A DNA stretch of 59,719 nucleotides, taken from Bacteroidota bacterium (GTDB lineage Bacteria; Bacteroidota; Ignavibacteria; UBA10030; SZUA-254). The stretch is from assembly GCA_036522515.1 (NCBI GenBank), contig DATDFQ010000053.1:1-59719 (forward strand). The letters run 5' to 3'. Position 1 is the first letter of the stretch. The number at the start of each line of letters is the position of its first letter. This document shows positions 36,213 through 45,382 of the stretch, one piece after another. The notes under the pieces are model-generated. The model searched no databases. It had not been told where the DNA came from and worked only from the letters and a program-made list of their open reading frames with translations. The position numbers and the translations under genes are program-made.

Positions 36213-37091
36213 CTATGATGCGACCGACTCCCCAATAAACTTCCGTATCGAAATCGTGCTCCCGAGGAACCCGAGGACGATTCCCACAATCACAACCTGC
36301 AGATAAAACTGCGGATCGATCCGGATGAACTGCGCCAGCTCCGCCGAGACGAGACCCTCCGCGATGGAGTGCATCTCGTAGATGATCCCGGACGCAACCG
36401 CCCCTCCCAACAGCCCCTGCAGGATGCCCTCGATGAGAAACGGCGCGCGGACAAACCAGCGGGATGCCCCGACGAGCTTCATCGTCTGCAGCGCTTTTCT
36501 CTTCGCGTAGATCGTCAGCCGGATGGTGTTTGAAACCAGAAATATCGCCGAGATCGCGATAACGATCCCCAGCCCGAGGCCCACCGCATAGAGCGTCCTG
36601 GTCTGGCGATCGATGAACTCCATCAGCTCTTTCTTGTAGGCGATCTCTCCGATACCCGTGATCGCGGAGATCTTCGCATGCACCTGGTCCGCCCGGAATG
36701 TGGTCCGATACTCCTCCTTCAGAAAGACTTTGAACGAAGGAGGAAGCGGATTGAATTCGAGAACCTTCCCGATATCTTCCCCGAATTCCTGCCGGAAGAT
36801 TTTCGCGGCATCTTCCTTCGATATGAATTGCACCCGCTCAACCCCCTCCGTCGCCAGAAGGGCCGTCTGAATTTCCTGGATCCGCTGCTGGGTGACCGGC
36901 TCGAGGAGAAACGCCTCCATCTCAACGCGCCCCCGTATGCTCTCAACGATGCGGGAAGTATTGGTGGAGATCACGTAGAAGAGGCCGAGAAGCAGGAGAG
37001 CGATCGCGATGGTGAGGACCGATCCGGCCGCGGAGAGCTTCGCCCTCCTGAAACCCGAAAACCCCTCTTTGACGATGTAGATAAGGCTCAT
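36213..37091 (-). CDS. ftsX: Cell division protein FtsX (ABC transporter permease)
   Basis: A 292-residue protein with the FtsX layout: one membrane helix (about 22-42), a periplasmic domain (about 50-160, with VEAFLLE-type start and GVERVQFISKEDA), then three helices (about 168-190, 220-240, 262-285). The conserved cytosolic loop TIRLTIYAKRKALQTMKLVGAS contacts FtsE. FtsEX controls peptidoglycan hydrolases at the septum. No ftsE is adjacent in the window, so it must be encoded elsewhere. It is the last gene of the ebfC-recR-lipoprotein run, 6 bp after the lipoprotein gene. Confidence 0.93.
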   Translation of the reverse strand: MSLIYIVKEGFSGFRRAKLSAAGSVLTIAIALLLLGLFYVISTNTSRIVESIRGRVEMEAFLLEPVTQQRIQEIQTALLATEGVERVQFISKEDAAKIFRQEFGEDIGKVLEFNPLPPSFKVFLKEEYRTTFRADQVHAKISAITGIGEIAYKKELMEFIDRQTRTLYAVGLGLGIVIAISAIFLVSNTIRLTIYAKRKALQTMKLVGASRWFVRAPFLIEGILQGLLGGAVASGIIYEMHSIAEGLVSAELAQFIRIDPQFYLQVVIVGIVLGFLGSTISIRKFIGESVAS

Positions 37092-37097
37092 AATAAT

Positions 37098-37601
37098 TTA
37101 GAAATTCGATCTGTCACGCCAGCGGACAATTTTCCACGGCTGCCCCGTGCCGGAACGAACGAAGGTCAGGTCGGCATATCCGTCGACTCTCACCACGTCG
37201 CTCGGGTTAAAGGTCACCGTCAGGTTGTACCCCCGCTCGATCGTTTGCGAGGTGTCGCTCGAGCTCAGGGGAACCTCCGCGTTCCAGATGAGCGTAAGCG
37301 ATTGAACGCCCTGAAACAACCCGTAGGTCACTCTCATGTCGTCGTCTCTCCCCCAGCTCACGTCGACCGCCCGGTCGTAATCGGTGTAAATGAAGGTAAA
37401 GTCGGGCGAGAGCAATGTTCCGTAAAGCGTCGTGTCTTTGAACGAATAGGCGTTCCGGAACGAGCAAAAGAGATTGTCGATGTTCGTGAAATCACTGCAC
37501 GTCTCAGACGCCAGGCCCGTATCCAACCGGGGTGCGAACGGATTCAAGCAGCTCAACGAAATCGTGCACAATCCCACCGATATGAGTAAGGTTGACTTCA
37601 T
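37098..37601 (-). CDS. Lipoprotein with NTF2/SnoaL-like fold
   Basis: A 167-residue secreted lipoprotein: the lipobox LSLSC places the lipidated cysteine at residue 18. The mature part resembles a small cone-shaped NTF2-like domain (NLFCSFRNAYSFKDTTLYGTLLSPDFTFIYTDYD). It ends with GQPWKIVRWRDR, a typical last strand for such folds. Its neighbour at 37685 has the same arrangement. The function is unknown. It lies directly before ftsX with a 6-bp gap. Confidence 0.72.
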   Translation of the reverse strand: MKSTLLISVGLCTISLSCLNPFAPRLDTGLASETCSDFTNIDNLFCSFRNAYSFKDTTLYGTLLSPDFTFIYTDYDRAVDVSWGRDDDMRVTYGLFQGVQSLTLIWNAEVPLSSSDTSQTIERGYNLTVTFNPSDVVRVDGYADLTFVRSGTGQPWKIVRWRDRSNF

Positions 37602-37613
37602 TCATTCGGTACC

Positions 37614-37672
37614 GGTAGGCACGACCTTTAGGTCGCGTCCCGTCAATCGCAGCCTGAAGTCTGCGGCTAATT
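37614..37672. repeat. REPIN-like doublet between two lipoprotein genes
   Basis: GGTAGGCACGACCTTTAGGTCGCG (37614-37637) and CGCAGCCTGAAGTCTGCGGCTAA (37648-37670). It is placed within an operon of co-directional genes, so it could shape mRNA stability between them. Confidence 0.88.
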
Positions 37673-37684
37673 CTCGGCCCACGC

Positions 37685-38269
37685 TCAACTCCCGCTGAAG
37701 ACCGCCTTCCAGTAGCTCCACGTCGAGTCGGTCGTCGTTTTCGAATCCTGCCACCGGTAGATCGACCAGAGGTTTCTCGGATCGACGCCGAGGTAGAGCT
37801 GCATGTTCCCCTGAACGGCATGGGGAACTCCTTCCTTGGTATGAGGGAAGAAGAGTGTATAGTTCAGGTTGTACACGACCGAGTCCGTGCTCGCATAGAC
37901 GGGGGGCTCGTTCGGAATCGTCAGCGAGGGGGCCCCGTTCGAGGGGGTTCCCAGGTTCTGGAAGTACCGCCGCTCCGATTCGAGGCTCCACTGGCTGAAC
38001 ACGCTCGCGTAACGCGCCCGGGCCTCCGGAGTTGCGATGAATTCATACCGCCGGTAGGTGGAATCGGCGAAGCAGCGGATATAGTTGTCGACGTTATCCT
38101 CTGCGACCGCGAACTGGAGGTTTCTCAGGACGATGTCGTAGCTGGTCGGCGGCGTAAACGTGGAAATGTTCTGCGTCGGCGGCTGGGGGTCCCTCGTCTG
38201 AAACAGGTCGCAGGCAGGCTGGCACAATAGGAACGCCGTGATGATGGCAGCTTGTGCCCACAGCCTCAC
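37685..38269 (-). CDS. Lipoprotein with NTF2/SnoaL-like fold
   Basis: A 194-residue lipoprotein with a short signal peptide ending LLCQPAC, so the lipidated cysteine is residue 20. The mature domain has NLQFAVAEDNVDNYIRCFADSTYRRYEFIATPEA and ends RNLWSIYRWQDSKTTTDSTWSYWK. It is the same kind of protein as its downstream neighbour, so a diverged duplication is likely. Its ATG overlaps the recR TGA (ATGA). Function unknown. Confidence 0.72.
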   Translation of the reverse strand: MRLWAQAAIITAFLLCQPACDLFQTRDPQPPTQNISTFTPPTSYDIVLRNLQFAVAEDNVDNYIRCFADSTYRRYEFIATPEARARYASVFSQWSLESERRYFQNLGTPSNGAPSLTIPNEPPVYASTDSVVYNLNYTLFFPHTKEGVPHAVQGNMQLYLGVDPRNLWSIYRWQDSKTTTDSTWSYWKAVFSGS

Positions 38270-38862
38270 ACCGTCACTCTCCCCTCAAGTGCCCTGATCA
38301 GTGTAGCCTGGTCCGTCATCTCGAGATCGCCACCGATGGATAAGCCCCTGGCAAGCCGGGTGATCTTCGGCCCGAGGGGCCTCAGGAGGCGCGTCAGGTA
38401 GATGGTCGTCGCCTCTCCTTCCACGTTCGGATTTAGCGCAAGAATGATTTCCTTCACCGCGGGCGTCATGCGCTGAAGCAGTTCCTTGACCTTGAGGTCT
38501 TCCGGGCCTACCCCCTCCAGTGGAGAAAGCGAGCCGCCGAGTACATGGTAAAGTCCGCGGTACTCGTTCGTTCTCTCGAGCGCCAGGACGTCGCTCGGCT
38601 CCTCGACGACGCAGATGATGCTCCCGTCCCGCTTCGGACTGGAACAAATCGCGCAAGGGTCTGTCTCGGTGAATGTCCAGCATGTGGTGCAGTACCGCAT
38701 TTTCTCTTTGACGCTGACGAGCGCGTGCGCAAGCTCGAGCACCTCGTCCTTCGAGACTTTCAGGAAATGAAGGGCGAGGCGCTGGGCAGACTTGTGCCCG
38801 ATGCCGGGGAGCTTCGACAATTCTTCCGTGAGTTGCTTGAGCGAATCAGATGGCTGGGGCAT
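38266..38862 (-). CDS. recR: Recombination mediator protein RecR
   Basis: A 198-residue protein, the standard RecR size. The N-terminal helix-hairpin-helix (LPGIGHKSAQRLALHFL) is followed by the zinc finger C58, C61, C70, C73. A Toprim domain (about 80-175) has VVEEPSDVLALERTNEYRGLYHVLGG. RecR with RecO loads RecA on gaps. It sits after ebfC, as in most bacteria; dnaX, the usual third partner, is not here. Confidence 0.96.
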   Translation of the reverse strand: MPQPSDSLKQLTEELSKLPGIGHKSAQRLALHFLKVSKDEVLELAHALVSVKEKMRYCTTCWTFTETDPCAICSSPKRDGSIICVVEEPSDVLALERTNEYRGLYHVLGGSLSPLEGVGPEDLKVKELLQRMTPAVKEIILALNPNVEGEATTIYLTRLLRPLGPKITRLARGLSIGGDLEMTDQATLIRALEGRVTV

Positions 38863-38934
38863 GCGGTTGGGGCTGTTTCTGGAACGGACGAATGAATTTC
38901 GGAATGCGAACGGCGGGTGATCTTCTTCTCACCC

Positions 38935-39270
38935 TCAAAAGCCGGGCAAGTTGAGACCCGGAATGTTTGGCAGGAGTCCCGAAGTCGCCTTGCTCATCTC
39001 CTCCTGCGCCATTTTCTGAGAATCCTCGAGCGCCTTGTTGACCGCCGCGACGATGAGATCCTCGAGCATCTCGGCATCGTCGGGATTGATCACTTCCTTC
39101 TCGATCTGAATTTGCGTGAGCTGCTGCCTTCCGTTCGCGGTGACCTTGACCATCCCTCCCCCGGATTCGGCGACGACGCTCTTCCGCTCGAGTTCGGCCT
39201 GTACCTGCGCCATTTTCTCCTGCATTTTCTGCACCTGCTTCATCATCCCGCTCATGTTCGGCAATCCCAT
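38935..39270 (-). CDS. YbaB/EbfC family nucleoid-associated protein
   Basis: A 111-residue protein. N-terminal coiled coil ([19 protein letters not shown]), then the conserved core [29 protein letters not shown] and [25 protein letters not shown]. These proteins bind DNA as dimers. The gene starts the recR operon and has its own promoter about 77 bp upstream. Confidence 0.94.
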   Translation of the reverse strand: MGLPNMSGMMKQVQKMQEKMAQVQAELERKSVVAESGGGMVKVTANGRQQLTQIQIEKEVINPDDAEMLEDLIVAAVNKALEDSQKMAQEEMSKATSGLLPNIPGLNLPGF

Positions 39271-39346
39271 CGTACGGCTCCGATCGATTATCGTGAAACG
39301 CAGGGCGACGGTCCTTGAACGACAGGATCGATCGCAGTTATCTTCA

Positions 39347-39377
39347 CCAATATATTGCTTTTATTGAGGAGAATCAA
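39347..39377 (-). promoter_or_regulatory. Promoter of the ebfC-recR operon
   Basis: Minus strand TTGATT, 17 bp, TATATTGG (one mismatch to TAnnTTTG). Confidence 0.58.
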
Positions 39378-39424
39378 CCGAAGGGGAATGTCGCGCGGGC
39401 ACGAAATGAAGTTGGAGCCTTACC

Positions 39425-42400
39425 TTACTTCATAAGCACCATCTTCCTGACGTCCGAGAATGCGCCCGCCTGAATCTTCACGAAATAGACTCCGCTCGGA
39501 AGATCGTTGCCGTTAAATCTGACCGTCCGGATTCCGGCTTCCTGGTCTTCATCGACAAGAGTTGCGACCCGCTGCCCCAGGCCGTTGTACACGTTCAGAT
39601 GGACGCGGCTCTGCACCGGAAGCGAATACCGAATCTCCGTGCTCGGATTGAACGGGTTGGGAAAGTTCTGCTCGAGAGAGAATTGCGCGGGAAGCCGCTC
39701 AACATCGCCTGGTCCTGTCTCCAATGCAATCGGGGAATCGGCGTCGGTGAAATCTACGCTCCCGGTTCCCCGCATTGAAACCGTGCGGCCCCCGACACGG
39801 AGCGACGATACGAATCCCGGGTCATAGGAAACGTTCCATCTGGCTGTCAGGGGCCCTACGGGGGAAGAAACAAGGATCTGAAATTGCCTTTTTGCACTCC
39901 CGTCAATGCGCTCCACCATCCGGCCGGACGCAAAACGCACGTCGAACACGCCCCCCGGGGGCACCGGAGGAAGATCATAGCCCGCATACTGCGTCAACTC
40001 GTCATTCGCGCGGCCAAAATAGAGCTTCGTCGCGCGACCGGATGAATCCGCAATCGAAATCCAGTTGATTTGAGGAAGCGGGGCTTTGAGAGCGGTCCTC
40101 TTTTGAACAATTTGATTCGCGTTCATCACGAGCTCGCCCGCTCCGCTCACCTTCACCCAATACCCCCTGCCCGGAACGATCGTGTCGGCGACGGAATAGC
40201 CTGCGTCGAAGCCGTAGAAGTGCGAGACAATCGATGTGCCCACCGGAAGCACGGAAGCAGCCGGGATTGCCCCGGAAACCGATCCGACGATGTTCCATCC
40301 CCTGGAAACCGGAACGGCATTCGCCATCGAGGGCGTCCCCGAGAGCGAGGCGCTCTCATCCTGCTCAAATTTTAGCCAGTAGCCGGAAGAGCTGGAGAGT
40401 TCTTCCGAGTGTACATATGATCCGTTGAACGCAAACGCGCTGGAGATTGCAGTCGGGAACAGATCTTTTTTCTTCCTGCTCTGCATCGCTCCGAACGGGA
40501 CTGATACAAGGTTCCAACCTTTTGTCAGCGCAAGTCCGAGCTGCACGCTCGTCGTGCTCAACTGCCACGGCTCCGACCACCCGCCCGTACCCATCAGATT
40601 CGTCGATTGCACGCGCCAATAGTAAAGCGCGCTGTCCTGCAATTGTCCGGCGACTTCGAATGAATCCCTGTCTGTCCATGCGTCCACGACCGTTGCCCCG
40701 AATGCAGGATCCTGTGAAATTTGGAACCGGTCAGATGTAACAACGGTATCCCCCCGCCATTTGAACATGAACGAAGAAGAATTGGCGGTGACACCGAGTA
40801 ATTGTGGCCTCCCGGGTGTTGACAAGCGCGGCCCATTCACTTCAAACGCGGGTTCGATGGCGTAGTCGACAGAGTTGCCTCCCAGGTCCATAGCCTCGAT
40901 CCGCATGGAATAGTAACCGCCCCAGAGATGGGCGGGAAGTTGCGCCCGGACGGATCCCGCGTCGCCCGAAGCCGTAAGGGGAGTCCAGACAGTGTCGCCG
41001 AGCAGACGAAGGGAGAGATGAATAAAACTAAGGGGGGACTGATCCCTGACCGCTACGTCAACCGTATTGAGCGCCGCGGGATCGATCGTGCCGGAAATCT
41101 TTCCGTCGGAGAGCACCTGCAAGTCTTCAATCCACGGAGGATTCGGGTCGGAGGCGGTCGTCGTGAAAGCCACCTGCGCGGTGGCGTTCCCCGGGATTCC
41201 ATCGATGTAGTACTCTCCGAAGTTGAAATGCAGCCGGTTCGCGCCGGGAACGACAGAGAGCGTGATGGCCGGGGAATCGGCTCGCAGGTTGATGAGTGAA
41301 TCCCTGGAGCGGCAGGTGCCGTTCGAGTATGCCTCATAGGGCACATTCGCCGTCACAAGATCGCCCGCGGAACTGAGGAAGAGGCCGGGATAGGATGGAA
41401 CGCCGGCCGTGACGGAAACGGTCGAACTGTTGATGACGGACACTCTTCCATTCCAGCGCGGCGATTCGGAATCGAGCCTGAGATCGCACGTCCTCGCACC
41501 CGTCCTATAGATCGGCTGCTCGGGCTGTCCCACCACCAGCGTATCCGTGGGGAGAACCGTCAAGGGCGCCGTGCTGTACAGCAGTTTCGCCCCGGCAGTC
41601 ACGTCGTAGACATCCTGGCAGCTGTATCCGACATGGAAATCGGAAACCGGATTCGGCATCAGGTACGAGACGAGTTTGAAGGGAGCGCGGATCTTGTATG
41701 GAGAAGTCTGGAACGGGAAATAGGTGTTGTACCGGAATCCCCAATCGGACGGCGAGGGGGGACGGTAAAAGTACGGGACGAAGCAGATCTCCGTCGTTGC
41801 GCAGGGGTGTGCGTACGAGTAGGTGACCCGTTTGAATCTGGAAACGTCGTTCTGCATGATCATCGAATTCCGGATTCCACCGTCGACGCTGAACGGAAAC
41901 TCATAGTAATCGCCGTGCGAGGCGGCCGAAAACGAGGATGTCTTCAGCTCGTACTTGTAGTTCGGGCTGATGTCGGAAAAGTAAAACTTCGAATGATCGG
42001 TCGAGTCCGAGATCGATCCGGCGGTGGTGATGCCCATGCTTGAACTCTTGTTCACGAGGAGCGTGAGGCCGACGTTGTCGAACATGACGGGCGCTCCTCC
42101 GGAATCGAGGGTCGAGAAAAACACCTGATGGCGGGCCTCCGACTTGCTGATGTTGAGAGTCGTCGTCGCAGCGACCGCGACGCTTTCGCGAACGATCTGG
42201 CGCGAGGCTCCGGAATAGCGGACGATGACATCATAGACCCCCCGGGGGGGAAAGAGCGACACGGCATTCCCAGGATAGGGAAGGAAGAAATACTGATCTT
42301 CGTTATTGTGAACGATCGCAACCCACGGCGCGGCATCGAAATGAAGATCCAGCCGGGCCGACTTGGTGAACACAAAGGGAAGGCTGATGCTTTCCCCCGG

Positions 42401-44083
42401 GGTTCCCGGGCTGGCGAGTATCGTGCCGGAATAGGAAGGCGGAGCCTGGGGAAACGGCACCATCCCATTATCGACGGTCAACTGGACACTGAACGTCTTG
42501 CTTCCTCCGGAAGGGACCGTAAGTTTTGACGGCTTGAATGCGACCGTGATGCCCGGCGGAAGCGGATTGGCCGAAAAGTCATACGTTGCCGTCGCCGCCG
42601 AATAATTGTACAGCGTGAGCGTGGCAGACGGCGACCATTGGGTTTGGGTCAAATCATCAAGACCGAAGTTCAAAGTTGAAGGAGTGATGATTCCGCTCAT
42701 TTGTGCGGCGCGTCCGAGGTCCACCCTCCCCGCCCCCTCCGTCCAGACGTCATATCCGTCTGTGCGGGCGCTTTCCATCAGGAGGGCCTTGACCTGATCA
42801 GGCGTCCAGCCGCGATGGAGCTGAAGAATCAACGCGGAAGCTCCGGCGACGTGAGGCGTCGCCATCGAAGTCCCGCTGTATTGTATATAACCGCCCCCCC
42901 GCTTCGCGGAGGTGATGCCGACACCGGGCGCGACAACTTCCGGCTTCATATCAAAAATCAATGAAGAGGGACCGCGAGAGCTGAACCCCGCAATCACATC
43001 CGAATTATCGACCGCTCCCACGGTCAGCGCCGCCGTCGCATTCCCCGGCGCGGCGACGGTCATCGATCCCGGGCCGGAATTGCCTGCGGCGACGACACAC
43101 ACCACGCCTGAAGCGACCGCATTGTTCACTGCCTGCGAGATCGGGCTGTCGGGACCGCCGGTGCCTCCGAGACTCAGGTTGATGACATCCACATGATCGG
43201 GAGTCGTCGGATCTCCGTCCGGGTCGAGCGCGCGTTCGATCCCGGCGATGACCTGGGAGAAGGTCCCCGATCCTGACGCGCCCAGCACCTTGAACGCCAT
43301 CAGCTTCGCGTTCGGCGCGACCCCGCGGAGCGAGACCGGCTCCGGCCCGTTGCCTGCCGCTATCGCCGCAACATGCGTTCCATGCCCGTTGTCGTCCATG
43401 GGATCCGGGTCGTTATTCACGAGATCGAATCCTCCGATCACCTTCGCGTTGGGGAATCCCCCTCCGCCGAGGGCCTCATGGAAATAGTCGATTCCCGAAT
43501 CGATGATCCCGATGACGATGCTGTCACCCTTGACGCCTGTTTCCGTCCAGAACGTGTCGGCCCCGATCACGGCATTGCTGCCGTCATCGAATGCGCGAAC
43601 CTGCCCGTCCTCCGAGATCCCCTTTACATACGAAAAGTCCCGAATCTGCTCGAGCATCCATCTCTTCGTCCTGATCGCGACTCCGTTGATCGCCGTTGTA
43701 TAATCGAACGCTACCTGGGTGTTTGCCGCCGTTGAGATGGATGGATATTTCTTGGACCGGCCGGTCTCAAGGCTCGCAATGTCCGCCCGGAACCGGGTGT
43801 GTTCCGCGCTGATCTGGGATAGCTCCGTAGAAATCGATGTCGTGCCGGATTTGGAACTTGAAGGTCCGGCGAGACTGAGCGCTTCAGTTTTGAACTGGAC
43901 AATCGCCGCCACCTCCTCGTTTACATCGAACACCCGGCTCGCGAGAATACTGTCGCCTTTCACGACGGAAATCACGCTCATGCCCGAGGGAAGTTGCCGG
44001 GCATGGCTCTCGTGCGAAAATGTGACGATCAAGAGGAAGAGGCAGACACCGGGAATGACCTTATTTCGACAATTCTCTTTCAT
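39425..44083 (-). CDS. Very large secreted subtilisin-like (S8) peptidase with type IX sorting tail
   Basis: A 1552-residue secreted protein with a signal peptide (about 1-28), a helical prodomain (to about 165) and an S8 catalytic domain with D195 (IIDSGID), H234 (NGHGTHVAA), N335 (AAGNSG) and S406 (GTSMATPHVAG). A long set of beta domains (about 460-1450) includes a fibronectin-III-like piece and repeats with KGWNLVSVPFG and RGWNIVGSVSG. The C-terminal secretion tail (about 1475-1552) begins NFPNPFNPSTEIRYSLP and ends DVRKMVLMK, as in type IX substrates. It should be exported and anchored or released at the cell surface. The ATG at 44083 has AAGGATCAGG before it. No TTG/TAnnTTTG promoter is seen; a -24/-12-like site and tandem palindromes lie upstream instead. 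Confidence 0.93.
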   Translation of the reverse strand: MKENCRNKVIPGVCLFLLIVTFSHESHARQLPSGMSVISVVKGDSILASRVFDVNEEVAAIVQFKTEALSLAGPSSSKSGTTSISTELSQISAEHTRFRADIASLETGRSKKYPSISTAANTQVAFDYTTAINGVAIRTKRWMLEQIRDFSYVKGISEDGQVRAFDDGSNAVIGADTFWTETGVKGDSIVIGIIDSGIDYFHEALGGGGFPNAKVIGGFDLVNNDPDPMDDNGHGTHVAAIAAGNGPEPVSLRGVAPNAKLMAFKVLGASGSGTFSQVIAGIERALDPDGDPTTPDHVDVINLSLGGTGGPDSPISQAVNNAVASGVVCVVAAGNSGPGSMTVAAPGNATAALTVGAVDNSDVIAGFSSRGPSSLIFDMKPEVVAPGVGITSAKRGGGYIQYSGTSMATPHVAGASALILQLHRGWTPDQVKALLMESARTDGYDVWTEGAGRVDLGRAAQMSGIITPSTLNFGLDDLTQTQWSPSATLTLYNYSAATATYDFSANPLPPGITVAFKPSKLTVPSGGSKTFSVQLTVDNGMVPFPQAPPSYSGTILASPGTPGESISLPFVFTKSARLDLHFDAAPWVAIVHNNEDQYFFLPYPGNAVSLFPPRGVYDVIVRYSGASRQIVRESVAVAATTTLNISKSEARHQVFFSTLDSGGAPVMFDNVGLTLLVNKSSSMGITTAGSISDSTDHSKFYFSDISPNYKYELKTSSFSAASHGDYYEFPFSVDGGIRNSMIMQNDVSRFKRVTYSYAHPCATTEICFVPYFYRPPSPSDWGFRYNTYFPFQTSPYKIRAPFKLVSYLMPNPVSDFHVGYSCQDVYDVTAGAKLLYSTAPLTVLPTDTLVVGQPEQPIYRTGARTCDLRLDSESPRWNGRVSVINSSTVSVTAGVPSYPGLFLSSAGDLVTANVPYEAYSNGTCRSRDSLINLRADSPAITLSVVPGANRLHFNFGEYYIDGIPGNATAQVAFTTTASDPNPPWIEDLQVLSDGKISGTIDPAALNTVDVAVRDQSPLSFIHLSLRLLGDTVWTPLTASGDAGSVRAQLPAHLWGGYYSMRIEAMDLGGNSVDYAIEPAFEVNGPRLSTPGRPQLLGVTANSSSFMFKWRGDTVVTSDRFQISQDPAFGATVVDAWTDRDSFEVAGQLQDSALYYWRVQSTNLMGTGGWSEPWQLSTTSVQLGLALTKGWNLVSVPFGAMQSRKKKDLFPTAISSAFAFNGSYVHSEELSSSSGYWLKFEQDESASLSGTPSMANAVPVSRGWNIVGSVSGAIPAASVLPVGTSIVSHFYGFDAGYSVADTIVPGRGYWVKVSGAGELVMNANQIVQKRTALKAPLPQINWISIADSSGRATKLYFGRANDELTQYAGYDLPPVPPGGVFDVRFASGRMVERIDGSAKRQFQILVSSPVGPLTARWNVSYDPGFVSSLRVGGRTVSMRGTGSVDFTDADSPIALETGPGDVERLPAQFSLEQNFPNPFNPSTEIRYSLPVQSRVHLNVYNGLGQRVATLVDEDQEAGIRTVRFNGNDLPSGVYFVKIQAGAFSDVRKMVLMK

Positions 44084-44098
44084 ACCTGATCCTTATTA

Positions 44099-44116
44099 GC
44101 TCAACTCTGGTGCCAA
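44099..44116 (-). promoter_or_regulatory. Imperfect -24/-12 (sigma-54-like) promoter candidate before the subtilase
   Basis: Minus strand TTGGCACCAGAGTTGAG. It matches YTGGCAC at -24 fully and TTG at -12, but lacks the C of the expected TTGC. It lies about 15-30 bp before the ATG at 44083. Confidence 0.25.
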
Positions 44117-44210
44117 CCCCGGACCCCTGGAAAAGTCACGATGAAATCGTTCAATACGGCTCCTGCTGCGGGAAATCCTCAGCACCCTCCAATTGCCTGC
44201 GGGAAAAAAC

Positions 44211-44245
44211 TGTTCCGATTCGGAACAGTGTCCCGAAATGGAACA
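44211..44245. promoter_or_regulatory. Tandem palindromic operator-like sites
   Basis: TGTTCCGATTCGGAACA (44211-44227) is a perfect 17-bp palindrome. TGTCCCGAAATGGAACA (44229-44245) is a second copy with one mismatched pair. Centres are 18 bp apart, and both lie about 100-130 bp upstream of the -24-like site. The rest of the 438-bp gap (44084-44521) shows nothing else except the uppS promoter. Confidence 0.6.
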
Positions 44246-44467
44246 TTGACAGGCCGTTGACGTCCGCACCATAAGAAGCGATCGGGGGTCCAGTGCGAGA
44301 CAAATCATCGATCATCCGAAAAGCGATCTCTCTCGCCGGCATCGGGTTTCTTCGAAGATTTTCATCCTCGCGGGGGAACCGGGCTGCTAAAAGGTTTGTA
44401 TCATCTTAAGGGGGGAGGTGCGCTCTTCCCGTTCCGTTCTGACACCTGATGGAACAATGCGAATTTC

Positions 44468-44498
44468 TTGACTTTCTATGCAAAATAAGCTAACTTTT
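44468..44498 (+). promoter_or_regulatory. Promoter of the uppS-bamA-lpx cluster
   Basis: TTGACT, 17 bp, TAACTTTT (one mismatch to TAnnTTTG). The start near 44505 gives a leader of about 17 nt before the TTG start of uppS. Confidence 0.6.
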
Positions 44499-44521
44499 AG
44501 GCAATACTCTATCCATTTCTC

Positions 44522-45382
44522 TTGAATTCGAAGAACACCCCACATTCGCGCCCGCGCTATCAGAAAGTTGCGGGAGGCGCCGACAAAAAATCCCAGGATG
44601 AACTGAAAGAAAGCGGTAACATCCCCGTCCACATCGCCGTCATTATGGACGGGAACGGCCGCTGGGCGAAAAAACGCGGGCTTCCGCGGATCGCAGGACA
44701 TAAGGAAGGCGTGGAATCGGTCCGGGACACGGTCGAGGCGTGCGGCCAGCTGGGCGTGAAATACCTCACCCTCTACGCATTCTCCACCGAAAACTGGAAG
44801 CGCCCGCGCGAAGAGGTCTCGATGCTGATGCGCCTCCTGATGCGCGCGCTCCGGGATCAGACCGATAAGCTCCACAAGAACAACGTTTCCGTTCACGCGA
44901 TCGGAGACCTTTCCTCACTTCCTTCCGAAGTGCAGGAGGAGCTCCTCGACGCGATCGAAAAAACGAAGACGAACACCGGCCTCCATCTCTGCCTCGCGCT
45001 GAGCTACAGCGGGAGGTGGGACCTCACCGGGGCCATGCGTTCGATCGCGCTCGCGATCCAGCAAGGCAAGCTTGATCCCGGACAAATCGATGAGCGCCTG
45101 ATCTCGCAGCATCTTTCCACCAAGAACGTTCCCGATCCCGACCTGCTTATCCGGACGAGCGGGGAACTACGGATAAGCAATTTTCTCCTCTGGCAACTCG
45201 CATATTCCGAGATCGTCATCAGCGAAAGTTTTTGGCCCGACTTTCGCCGCAAAGAGCTCTATCAGGCAATCGCCGATTACCAGGGAAGGGAACGGCGGTT
45301 CGGTATGGTGAGCGAGCAGCTTCAGAAGAGACGACCACAAGGGACCTTCCTGGAACGGCTTCTAAAAAATGTTTCGGGATAA
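44522..45382 (+). CDS. uppS: Isoprenyl transferase (undecaprenyl diphosphate synthase)
   Basis: A 286-residue cis-prenyltransferase. The diphosphate site MDGNGRWAKKRGLPRIAGHKEG is intact, and RTSGELRISNFLLWQLAYSE is the second conserved block. It makes the C55 lipid carrier for peptidoglycan and other envelope polymers. It is about 35 residues longer at the N-terminus than the classical enzyme, owing to a charged lead (HSRPRYQKVAGGADKKSQDELKES). The only in-frame start is TTG at 44522; a downstream ATG falls within the active site. Its end overlaps the bamA start by 14 bp. Confidence 0.94.
   Translation: MNSKNTPHSRPRYQKVAGGADKKSQDELKESGNIPVHIAVIMDGNGRWAKKRGLPRIAGHKEGVESVRDTVEACGQLGVKYLTLYAFSTENWKRPREEVSMLMRLLMRALRDQTDKLHKNNVSVHAIGDLSSLPSEVQEELLDAIEKTKTNTGLHLCLALSYSGRWDLTGAMRSIALAIQQGKLDPGQIDERLISQHLSTKNVPDPDLLIRTSGELRISNFLLWQLAYSEIVISESFWPDFRRKELYQAIADYQGRERRFGMVSEQLQKRRPQGTFLERLLKNVSG

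Noticed and set aside
44096..44342. Short minus-strand frames upstream of the subtilase, considered as a gene remnant
   Set aside because: They read through the tandem palindromes, have no ribosome site and show no family resemblance.
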